Source: CAYRLW01 sp964425215 (GTDB lineage Bacteria; Spirochaetota; Spirochaetia; Treponematales; Breznakiellaceae). Taken from it: a stretch of DNA of 9,670 nt. The stretch covers positions 1 through 9,670 of the forward strand of contig CAYRLW010000079.1 of the NCBI GenBank assembly GCA_964425215.1. Direction: 5' to 3'. A model generated the notes under the pieces. The model worked only from the letters and a program-made list of their open reading frames with translations, was not told where the DNA came from and did not search any database. A program made the translations under genes and the position numbers. The number at the start of each line of letters is the position of its first letter. Within the stretch, counting starts at the first letter, position 1. Below are positions 1-6,838 of the stretch, piece by piece.

Positions 1-648
1 GGTACGGTGGCCGACGCGGGGGTATTTTCATTTTACGCCACAAAAACGATCACCACCGGTGAGGGGGGAATGGTCGTCACCAGAAATTCAAAAATCGCCG
101 AACGGGTTTCGGTGATGCGGTCCCACGGAATAGACCGGGCCATCTGGAACCGGTACACCGATCGCCGGGCCTCTTGGCGCTACGCGGTGGTAGAAGCGGG
201 ATTTAAGTACAATCTGCCGGATCTCCTGGCAGCCATTGGCCGGGTTCAGCTTACCCGGGCCGAAACGTTGTTAGATCTGCGCCGTTCCATCGGCCAGGCC
301 TACGACCAGGCCTTTGGGCCGGATCCCCGTTTTGTAATTCCCCCCAGTTCTCCCGGGGACGCTCGGCACCTGTACCCCCTGCGTTTGTCCGGATCCTGGG
401 GTACGGAACAGCGGGATCGCTTTATCGAAGGTCTTCAGGATGGGGGTATCGGGGTTTCGGTTCATTTTATCCCCCTACACACAATGCCCTATTACCAGAA
501 AAAATACGATCTGCGTCCAGAGGATTTTCCCCATGCTTTGGACCAGTTTAAAAGGACCATTTCACTTCCCATTTGGCCGGGTATGGAAAAGGGCCAGGTG
601 GATAGGGTGATCGAAAGGGTCCGCTTTGTGGCGGAAGAATTGAGCTGA
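1..648 (+). CDS. DegT/DnrJ/EryC1-family PLP-dependent sugar aminotransferase, C-terminal part (5' end outside the window)
   Basis: The reading frame is open from base 1 and ends at TGA 646-648, so the gene starts upstream. The GTG at position 7 falls inside a conserved motif and is not the real start. The visible protein opens with the family's PLP-lysine block (FSFYATKTITTGEGGMVVT); the Schiff-base lysine is codon 43-45. Further family signatures follow: GFKYNLPDLLAAIGRVQL (typical of the dimer/PLP region), then GIGVSVHFIPLHTMPYY and ISLPIWPGM near the C-terminus. Family members are about 360-390 residues, so roughly 150-170 residues are missing. These enzymes transfer an amino group from glutamate to a keto-sugar nucleotide (ArnB, PseC and PglE types) in the cytoplasm. 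The exact sugar cannot be told from this part. The ugd and GT4 genes further down support a glycan role. The next gene starts 12 nt after the stop, so the two are probably co-transcribed. Confidence 0.9.
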   Translation, partial: GTVADAGVFSFYATKTITTGEGGMVVTRNSKIAERVSVMRSHGIDRAIWNRYTDRRASWRYAVVEAGFKYNLPDLLAAIGRVQLTRAETLLDLRRSIGQAYDQAFGPDPRFVIPPSSPGDARHLYPLRLSGSWGTEQRDRFIEGLQDGGIGVSVHFIPLHTMPYYQKKYDLRPEDFPHALDQFKRTISLPIWPGMEKGQVDRVIERVRFVAEELS

Positions 649-659
649 GGAGTGCAGGG

Positions 660-2756
660 TTGAAAGAAACGCCCCAATTCGTGGATGACCTTTCGGTTCC
701 CGGGATGCTACACGGCATCCTTATCCGGTCTCCCTGTAGCGCAGGGCGTCTGCTGGATCTGGAGGTCCCCCGCCTTCCCCACGGGTATTCGATTATTAAA
801 GCCAGCGATATTCCGGGGAAAAATTTTTTGGATGGGTTTTCTCCTACGGTTCCCCTGTTAGCCCAGGATCGGGTAACCTATACGGGCGAACCGGTGGCTG
901 TCCTTCTGGGGCCTGATGTAACAAAGTTACAGCAGTACGCCGACGCGTGCGTGGTTAAGGTACAGGAAGAGGCCCCCCAATTTTCCTGCGAAAAATTTTC
1001 TTCCGACCGTTTGGTGGCAAAACGGGCCTTTACGATTGGCGATCCTGATGGGATCTTTGAGAAAGCGACTCTTATTGTGGAAGGAACGTACCGTACGGGT
1101 TTGCAGGAACATTGGTATCCCGAACCCCACGGAGCTTTGGCCACCTTTTCCTACGATAAAATGGTAATAACCCTGGGGACTCAATGGCCGTTTCAGGTCC
1201 GGCGGTCCGTGGCGGCGGCTTTAGGGGTTTCACCGGAGGATGTGGTGATTCGACCTTCGGAAATGGGAATTAATTTTGACGGGAAGTTATGGTATCCCGC
1301 CCTTATAGCCTGTTATGCGGCCCTGGGAGCTCTGTTCACCAAACACTCGGTAAAAATAATGTTTACCCGGGACGAGGATTTCCGGTTTTCACCAAAACGA
1401 AACGGTTCCCGTATATCCATCAAAACCGCCATAGGAAAAAACGGAGAAATTGAGGCCATCGAAACCAGAACGATTTTGGATTTGGGCGCTGGGAGCCCCT
1501 TTGCGGAGGAAATTTTGGATCGATCCTGCGTGGGTTCCCTGGGTTTGTACCGTTGCGAAAATCTGAGGGTCGAGGGCTTTGCCGTAAAAACCAATACCCC
1601 TCCTTCGGGACCCTTCGCGGGTCTGGGCTTGTCCCAATCCCTCTTTGCCATCGAACGGCACGCTTCCCGGATAGCCCAAAAACTGTCCCTCGACGGGGGG
1701 GTATGGCGTCAAGAACAGGCGGTTAAAAAGGGAGACCGCTTACCCTCGGGAGCCGTTTTAAAAGATCCCGTACCGGTGCAGGATCTTTTAGAAACCGTAG
1801 AATCCATGAGCGATTACCGGAGAAAGTGGTCTTCCTACGAATTATTACGGTCCACAGGAGAAAACAAACGATTAAATCCCAAACGGGGGCCCTTTAGGGG
1901 TATTGGTGTCAGCATCGCGTTTCAGGGGAACGGCTTTATTTCCTTCGGTTCCGACCGGGGAAACTATTCCGTGGAGCTTACCATGGAAAAGGACGGAAAA
2001 CTGGAAATAAGGACCAGCGCGGTGGTCTCTTCCCCAGAAACCCTTCAGATTTGGGCCCGAAGCGCCGCAGAACTTTTAGGGATCGATGAAGAGGGGGTCC
2101 GTTTTGCCCCCAATCGAACCGATACGGTACCCGACTCGGGACCCTCTAGCTTATCAAGAAACATCATGGTGATCACCAAATTGATCGAACGTTCCTGCGT
2201 AGAACTACGAAAACTTCGGTTTCGAGAACCCCTGCCTATCACGGTTCGCCGGGCCTACAGGGCGCCGAAAGCTACGGTTTGGAACGGTACGGTACTGGAT
2301 GGAAGCCCCTTTTCCAAACTTAGCTGGGGAGCGTCGGTGGTGGAAGTAGAAATTGATCCCATAGATTTTAGCCCCCTTATTCGGGGTGTTTGGCTGGCAG
2401 TGGATGGGGGCCGCATTCTTTCTGATAAAAAAGCCCGTTCATCCCTAAAGATATCGACCCTTCATGCCCTTGGCTGGGCAAGTCGGGAATCCCTATCCTA
2501 CACAAACGGCGAGATATCTTCGATGGATGTCCTTTCCTATGATTTTTTACCCCTTCAAAGCGCCCCGCCGATCGCTATCGATTTTTCATGGAACGATTCT
2601 TCGGTTCCCAAGGGTATTGGTGAACTTCCCTTTGCCTGCGTCCCCGCGGCGTACGCCCAGGCGCTTTCTCAGGCGGCGGATTTTTCCTTCGATACCCTGC
2701 CGATTACCATGCGGTCCGTCCGGGATGCCTTTACGGGGGAGGAAAAAAATAGATGA
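660..2756 (+). CDS. Molybdenum-hydroxylase (xanthine dehydrogenase/aldehyde oxidase-like) large subunit, divergent
   Basis: This is the molybdopterin-binding subunit of an XDH/CoxL-type hydroxylase, 698 aa, somewhat shorter than the usual 750-800. The start is TTG at 660 with AGGAG at 648-652, 7 nt upstream. The protein begins directly at the a/b hammerhead domain (FVDDLSVPGMLHGILIRSP, from about residue 7). Q175 in TQWPFQVRRS matches the conserved pterin-contacting Gln. TRDEDFRFSPKR and PDSGPSSLSR are recognisable family blocks. E655 in GIGELP occupies the position of the catalytic base (GEPP motif of xanthine oxidase). Three signatures are altered. The usual GGGFGGK is GINFDGK (203-209). 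The usual RGFG is AGLG (320-323). The usual MGQG loop reads SSPE (457-460). The enzyme may therefore be a divergent clade with another substrate, or have changed cofactor binding. It overlaps the next gene by ATGA. Family assignment is firm; substrate is unknown. Confidence 0.9.
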   Translation: MKETPQFVDDLSVPGMLHGILIRSPCSAGRLLDLEVPRLPHGYSIIKASDIPGKNFLDGFSPTVPLLAQDRVTYTGEPVAVLLGPDVTKLQQYADACVVKVQEEAPQFSCEKFSSDRLVAKRAFTIGDPDGIFEKATLIVEGTYRTGLQEHWYPEPHGALATFSYDKMVITLGTQWPFQVRRSVAAALGVSPEDVVIRPSEMGINFDGKLWYPALIACYAALGALFTKHSVKIMFTRDEDFRFSPKRNGSRISIKTAIGKNGEIEAIETRTILDLGAGSPFAEEILDRSCVGSLGLYRCENLRVEGFAVKTNTPPSGPFAGLGLSQSLFAIERHASRIAQKLSLDGGVWRQEQAVKKGDRLPSGAVLKDPVPVQDLLETVESMSDYRRKWSSYELLRSTGENKRLNPKRGPFRGIGVSIAFQGNGFISFGSDRGNYSVELTMEKDGKLEIRTSAVVSSPETLQIWARSAAELLGIDEEGVRFAPNRTDTVPDSGPSSLSRNIMVITKLIERSCVELRKLRFREPLPITVRRAYRAPKATVWNGTVLDGSPFSKLSWGASVVEVEIDPIDFSPLIRGVWLAVDGGRILSDKKARSSLKISTLHALGWASRESLSYTNGEISSMDVLSYDFLPLQSAPPIAIDFSWNDSSVPKGIGELPFACVPAAYAQALSQAADFSFDTLPITMRSVRDAFTGEEKNR

Positions 2757-3238
2757 CCGTGGGATTTATTCTGAACGGAGAAGACGTGGTGGTTCAGACC
2801 ACGGTGGATAAACGGTTATTGGATATCCTTCGGGATACCTTTAAACTGTTTGGAACCAAAAGCGGTTGTCGCAACGGTCGGTGCGGCTCCTGTTCTATCA
2901 TTTTTAACGGGAAAGTGGTGCCATCGTGTATGATCCCCGCGTTCCAAGTTCGCGGCGGAGAAGTAATTACCATTGAAGGTTTTTCACAAACCGACGAGTA
3001 CCAGGATATCATGACGGCCTTTTCCCGGGCGGGAGTGGAAACCTGCGGGTACTGCACTTCCGCGAAAATCCTTTCCACGGAAGCCCTTTTAGAACAAAAC
3101 CCCCAACCGAGCGTAAAGGAAGCCCTAGGCGCCTTTGATGGGGTGATTTGTCGGTGTACCGAACCGGAGAGCCTGGCCCAGGCTGTCCTTATCGCCGCGG
3201 ATATCCGTCAACGGAGGCGTTATGGACGTACCTCATAA
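2753..3238 (+). CDS. Molybdenum-hydroxylase small subunit, two [2Fe-2S] clusters (CoxS/XdhC-like)
   Basis: A 161-aa iron-sulfur electron-transfer subunit of normal family length. The N-terminal plant-ferredoxin-type domain has C39-x4-C44-x2-C47-x11-C59. The C-terminal helical domain has C98-x2-C101 and C133-x-C135 (CRC). All eight cluster ligands are therefore present. In the family the residue before the CGxC motif is usually Gln (QCGFC), reported to contact the pterin; here it is Thr (ETCGYC). The subunit would carry electrons from the molybdenum site in the large subunit to FAD in the medium subunit. The ATG overlaps the stop of the large-subunit gene (ATGA), with a purine-rich GGGGGAGG upstream, so translational coupling is likely. 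Its end overlaps the FAD-subunit gene by 17 nt. Confidence 0.95.
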   Translation: MTVGFILNGEDVVVQTTVDKRLLDILRDTFKLFGTKSGCRNGRCGSCSIIFNGKVVPSCMIPAFQVRGGEVITIEGFSQTDEYQDIMTAFSRAGVETCGYCTSAKILSTEALLEQNPQPSVKEALGAFDGVICRCTEPESLAQAVLIAADIRQRRRYGRTS

Positions 3239-4061
3239 CCAGGTTTTTTCGCCTTCCACGTTTCAAGAACTCTTCGCGTCCTGGAGCCAATTTCCCGATG
3301 GGGTGTTATTCGCCGGGGGAACGGGACTTCTATTCGCCCAGGGAAACCGGAATCTGATACTTCCCCCCAACGTGATAAGCATTTCTAAAATTTCCGAACT
3401 TCGCCGGATTACCCGAACGGAACGGTATTTGGAAATGGGGGCCTGCGTTACCCTGAACGAAATTCTCGCTTTGGGCAAAATCGTTCCCGAAGCATTAAGC
3501 CTGGCGCTCCAGCAAACCGGGACGCCTCAAATTCGAAACTTGGCCACCATCGGAGGTAACCTGTGCTGTGCCCACCGACGGAGAGACGCCTCGGCGGCGA
3601 TGGTTGCTTTGGATGCCCGCTACGAATTACGGACCGCCCAATCGAGTCGTTGGATTTCGGCGGCCCGCTTTGTCCCCGATTCGGGTCCCCCGCTTTTGGA
3701 AAGCCAGGAACTGCTTACCCGTATCCGCGTTCCCCTGGAACCCTGGGACTATACCCTGTACCGAAAATTGGGGGATCGGAGTAGTCGAATAGAGAACAAC
3801 GGGGTGGCCACGTTTCTAGCCCGGGCGCAAAAGGATATTTTAAGCGAAGTACGTCTCGTTTTTGCGGGGGCTTATATATTTAGAGATCGGGATATCGAAG
3901 CGGCCCTGACGGGGAAAACCTTGCCCCTGGGAAGCAGGGAGACTACCTTCTTTTTGGATCGATGGAAAAATCGGCTCGGGGAAGAAAAAGACATAGACAG
4001 CCTGGTAAAAGATCAGCTCCTCCACTTTATCGAAGCCGCGGTTATGGGTCTATCGGATTGA
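3222..4061 (+). CDS. Molybdenum-hydroxylase medium subunit, FAD-binding (CoxM-like)
   Basis: A 279-aa protein of the FAD-binding 'molybdopterin dehydrogenase' family; length is normal for CoxM-type subunits (about 270-290). It has the FAD pyrophosphate-binding loops AGGTGLL (31-37) and IRNLATIGGNL (104-114), then a C-terminal CO-dehydrogenase flavoprotein-like domain from about residue 170. It would pass electrons from the Fe-S subunit to NAD or another acceptor. The start ATG lies inside the end of the small-subunit gene, with GGAGG at 3213-3217, 4 nt upstream. The residues after GGNL (CCAHRRRDASAAM) depart from the common A-x-P-x-A-D pattern, but the Asp is kept. It is the last gene of the cassette; an AT-rich intergenic gap with a promoter follows. 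Confidence 0.93.
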   Translation: MDVPHNQVFSPSTFQELFASWSQFPDGVLFAGGTGLLFAQGNRNLILPPNVISISKISELRRITRTERYLEMGACVTLNEILALGKIVPEALSLALQQTGTPQIRNLATIGGNLCCAHRRRDASAAMVALDARYELRTAQSSRWISAARFVPDSGPPLLESQELLTRIRVPLEPWDYTLYRKLGDRSSRIENNGVATFLARAQKDILSEVRLVFAGAYIFRDRDIEAALTGKTLPLGSRETTFFLDRWKNRLGEEKDIDSLVKDQLLHFIEAAVMGLSD

Positions 4062-4066
4062 ATAAT

Positions 4067-4099
4067 TACTATTGGTGGGATAAAATAGTACCATATTAT
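4067..4099 (+). promoter_or_regulatory. Putative sigma70-type promoter for the aroB operon, with a 7-bp inverted repeat
   Basis: A -35-like TTGGTG (4072-4077) and a -10-like TATTAT (4094-4099) are separated by 16 nt in a short AT-rich gap between otherwise GC-richer genes. A perfect 7-bp inverted repeat, TACTATT (4067-4073) and AATAGTA (4084-4090), straddles the -35 element with a 10-nt spacer, as a regulator site might. The -10 match is good and the -35 match moderate; no experimental start is known. Confidence 0.5.
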
Positions 4100-4114
4100 G
4101 TTCAATAATTGAAC
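4100..4114. promoter_or_regulatory. 15-bp perfect palindrome, candidate operator at the aroB transcription start
   Basis: GTTCAATAATTGAAC is a perfect palindrome with a single central base, lying immediately downstream of the putative -10 box and 14 nt before the aroB ATG. A repressor bound here would block initiation. The core AATAATT also occurs at 4061-4067, 43 bp upstream (about four helical turns). The hairpin is too AT-rich and lacks a T-tract, so a terminator is unlikely. The cognate regulator is unknown. Confidence 0.45.
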
Positions 4115-4128
4115 ACCTAAGGAATCCC

Positions 4129-5295
4129 ATGGAGAATTCTGCGTTTTCTTTTCGCTTCGGAAACACCAAGAGCCTCGTGTCTATCCGTTCCGCCGTCCCT
4201 ACGCTTTTTGAGATTTTGGAATCCTACGGCCCAAAAAATCAACCTTCGGGGGTCTTGGTGGTCTGCGATCCCCACACGGAAAAGTGGGCCCAAACGTTTT
4301 TAGGGGAGAACCAAAAAGCGGAAGGGGCCAGTCGGTACCCTACTCCCGTTTCCGTGGTGGTACTCCCGGCGGGGGAATCCCATAAAGGCTGGTCCTCCGT
4401 GGAAACCATACTCCAACGGGCGGTCCAGCTAGGCATGGGCCGGGATGGCCTTTTTATTGGTATTGGAGGCGGAGTAATCACGGATCTGACCGCTTTCGCC
4501 GCTTCGGTGTATATGCGGGGGGCTTCGTTATGCCTCATCCCCACGACCCTGTTGGCCATGGCCGACGCGGCGGTGGGAGGGAAAGCGGGCTTTGATCTAT
4601 TTACCATTAAAAACCTGGTGGGTACCTTTAGGCCCGCCGACCGAATTGACATGGCCTCGGCGGTTTTGGAATCTTTGCCCGAACGGGAATGGAAATCCGG
4701 ACTGGCGGAGGTGATAAAAACCGCCATTATTGGGGATGGGGATTTGCTCAGCCTTTTGGAAACCCACGGCGAAGCGTTCCGATCCCCAGCCCAGGGAGAC
4801 CCAATCCAGGGTACGATGATCCAGGAACTGATACGCCGCTGTGTTTTGGTAAAAGGCCGCATTGTGGAAGCAGACCCCGAGGAACGGGGAACCCAGCGGG
4901 CGCTTTTGAATTTGGGTCATACCTTTGGTCACGCCTTGGAAACCACCGCCGGCTTGGGAAACCTAACCCATGGGGAAGCGGTAGCTTGGGGAATCGCCCG
5001 GTCCGTGGAATTGGGCCGCGCTTTGGGCATTACGACAGCCCACCGGGGTGAACGAATACTTGCCCTCCTGCGTTCCTACGGCTACGAAACGGGAACCGAA
5101 TTTGTCACTCCAAGGGGAACTTTTCAGTATGATCCCCAGGTACTCTTAACGGCCATGGAAGCGGATAAGAAAAAAAAGGCTGGACAGCGGCGGTTTATCG
5201 TTCCCGACGACGAAGGCGCCCGATTGGTTTCCTTGGATACGGATGAAAAAACTGGTTTACTGGTAAAAATACTGCAAGGAACATCTGAACGATGA
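4129..5295 (+). CDS. aroB: 3-dehydroquinate synthase
   Basis: Converts DAHP to 3-dehydroquinate, the second step of the shikimate (chorismate) pathway, in the cytoplasm; needs NAD and a divalent metal. The 388-aa protein has the NAD-binding GIGGGVITDL region (GGGV at 113-116), D146 and K152 in ADAAVGGK, then KNLVGTF. Metal ligands match E194 (GLAEVIKTA), H264 (NLGHTFGH) and H281 (LTHGEAVAWG). H268 and the R257/N261 positions of RALLNLGH are also kept, as is KKKAGQRRFIVP near the C-terminus. The set of active-site residues favours a true DHQ synthase over related sugar-phosphate cyclases. Minor oddities are AMADAAVGGKAGFD where the family more often has AQVDSSVGGKTGVN. The start ATG has AAGGAA (4118-4123... 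GGAA ending 4124) 4 nt upstream. It is the first gene after the intergenic promoter, and its stop overlaps the next start. Confidence 0.95.
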   Translation: MENSAFSFRFGNTKSLVSIRSAVPTLFEILESYGPKNQPSGVLVVCDPHTEKWAQTFLGENQKAEGASRYPTPVSVVVLPAGESHKGWSSVETILQRAVQLGMGRDGLFIGIGGGVITDLTAFAASVYMRGASLCLIPTTLLAMADAAVGGKAGFDLFTIKNLVGTFRPADRIDMASAVLESLPEREWKSGLAEVIKTAIIGDGDLLSLLETHGEAFRSPAQGDPIQGTMIQELIRRCVLVKGRIVEADPEERGTQRALLNLGHTFGHALETTAGLGNLTHGEAVAWGIARSVELGRALGITTAHRGERILALLRSYGYETGTEFVTPRGTFQYDPQVLLTAMEADKKKKAGQRRFIVPDDEGARLVSLDTDEKTGLLVKILQGTSER

Positions 5296-6824
5296 TGAAA
5301 AACCGTACCCCAAGGGGGCTTGTGCTTTTAGCGGCCCTCCTTTTTTTCCCCCTACAACTCGCCGTAGCTCAAAGTACCGATGAAACGGCGGTTTATTATA
5401 TCCATTCGGTACGGTATCAGATTCAAGGTATAACCACGGCCTACGCGCTCCAGCGGGCCATGGACCTTCACGGGGGAGAACTCGTCCAAGGGAAAGAAGC
5501 CTTGAAAGTTTTCGTTCAGGATAAACTACAACTCCTTTTGAACCAGCGGGTTCTGGAAAACGCGACAATAGACTATCGGCTTTTGGATCCCGACGCGGAC
5601 GGCCGGGTCCCCGTGGATCTTACCGTTTCGGTTAAGGATACCTGGAATCTCATCGCTCTCCCCTACTTTAAGTACGATTCCAATACGGGATTGGAATTGA
5701 GCGTCAAGGCTCGGGATTTTAACTTTTTGGGAACCATGGAACCCCTTAAACTGGATCTGGGGTATACCATCGACCCGGATACCCTCAACTCCGGGAGCCT
5801 GGGGAGGGGGACCTTTTTTATGGATTTGGAATCCAAGACCCCTTTTGTACTGGCCCGTCATGACGCGAATTTTATCTTTAACCATTACCTTGCCGTAAGC
5901 AATCAATTTGGTTTTGAGTATCTAAATACCACGGGACTGACCATCGATTTTCCCTACCGGGGTACCGTTTTTACGGTGGGGGCTTTTCAGGGCATTTCGG
6001 TTAACGAGGAGGAATTGTACCAGTACAAGCCCCTGTACGGGGACCGTTATCCAGGGTACTGGTACTTGAGCAATTGGCTTACCGCCGCTTGGACCATCCC
6101 CACGGGCTTTCGGCTGGGGAATATAGGTATGGTACAGTACGTGCCCAGCTTGGAATTCCGGTATAATTATAAGTTTGACGGTGATATAGGAGACGAACGC
6201 CATGGCCCCACCACCACTGTAGCCCAATCCTTGGACGTGGGCCGTTTTGACTGGGTAGGAAATTATCGGCGGGGGTTTTTAGGGCACCTGGAGGTTTCGA
6301 ACAAGTACAACCTTTTCTTTGGTTCCTGGGATAATGCTATCACGGGCTTCGCGATCCTCTATCATCCCGTGTCGGATTTTTTTGGTCCCTCTTTCCGTCT
6401 TATCGGGAATTATTATTTCGGGAAACCCGACTATTTGGCGGGTCTTCCCCTCCGGGGCATTCTGGATAAGTCTATTGTGGCCCAATACGGACTCTATCTC
6501 AACGCGGATTTTCCTTTTCGGGTAATCCAATTCGTTCCATCCCAGTGGTTTAAAAATCGGAAATACGCCTTCTTTGATTTTGAACAGCAGTGGGGTCCCT
6601 TTATTGATATAGCCCTGTTAAAGGATCCTGTTCACGGGTTATCTTTTTCTTTAAACGATATGTTGGTGACCGGGGGCCTGGAGGTGGTTACCTTTCCGCT
6701 TTTTATGCGGAGTTTTTATGTACGGATCAGTGTGGGTTTGGATTTACGGGCCGCGATATCAGAAAAAACTATTCCCCAGGGAGACCATCGGGAAATCTAC
6801 GTCGGCTTGGGACATCATTATTAA
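5292..6824 (+). CDS. Omp85/BamA-like outer-membrane protein with signal peptide and a single POTRA-like domain
   Basis: 510 aa. A classical signal peptide is visible: basic start (MMKNRTPR), hydrophobic core at residues 9-25, and a likely signal peptidase I site AVA|Q after residue 26. Residues of about 34-120 have the alternating strand-helix-helix-strand character of one POTRA module, ending in VPVDLTVSVKDTWN. DFNFLGT (about 142-148) resembles the family's 'NLFG' entry to the barrel. The remainder is rich in alternating aromatic/polar strands and ends in Tyr (YVGLGHHY), as expected of a BamA-recognised C-terminal strand. The role is likely in outer-membrane assembly, secretion or transport; it is far smaller than BamA, which has five POTRA domains. 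The start overlaps aroB's stop (ATGA), with AAGGAA at 5276-5281. Family assignment is from fold-like features only, since I recognise no close named homologue; a generic beta-barrel is the alternative. Confidence 0.7.
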   Translation: MMKNRTPRGLVLLAALLFFPLQLAVAQSTDETAVYYIHSVRYQIQGITTAYALQRAMDLHGGELVQGKEALKVFVQDKLQLLLNQRVLENATIDYRLLDPDADGRVPVDLTVSVKDTWNLIALPYFKYDSNTGLELSVKARDFNFLGTMEPLKLDLGYTIDPDTLNSGSLGRGTFFMDLESKTPFVLARHDANFIFNHYLAVSNQFGFEYLNTTGLTIDFPYRGTVFTVGAFQGISVNEEELYQYKPLYGDRYPGYWYLSNWLTAAWTIPTGFRLGNIGMVQYVPSLEFRYNYKFDGDIGDERHGPTTTVAQSLDVGRFDWVGNYRRGFLGHLEVSNKYNLFFGSWDNAITGFAILYHPVSDFFGPSFRLIGNYYFGKPDYLAGLPLRGILDKSIVAQYGLYLNADFPFRVIQFVPSQWFKNRKYAFFDFEQQWGPFIDIALLKDPVHGLSFSLNDMLVTGGLEVVTFPLFMRSFYVRISVGLDLRAAISEKTIPQGDHREIYVGLGHHY

Positions 6825-6838
6825 GGAGGGGCCTGATT

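Noticed and set aside
7..648. Taking GTG at 7 as a true start of a short aminotransferase
   Set aside because: The frame is open to base 1, and the GTG is within the conserved block just before the PLP lysine; the gene plainly begins upstream.
660..2756. A pseudogene or frameshifted large hydroxylase subunit
   Set aside because: The frame is intact over 698 codons, the family blocks are in order from hammerhead to C-terminal Glu, and the neighbouring subunits are complete; the motif changes are substitutions, not disruptions.
4239..4862. A 207-codon open frame on the minus strand within aroB
   Set aside because: It is antisense to all the conserved AroB motifs, has low-complexity Pro/Ser/Arg-rich content and no matching ribosome site of note.
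4129..5295. AroB being a sugar-phosphate cyclase of secondary metabolism (EEVS or DOI synthase type)
   Set aside because: The metal ligands and active-site D146, K152, E194, R257, N261, H264, H268 and H281 fit the DHQ synthase pattern, despite minor changes in the VGGK loop.
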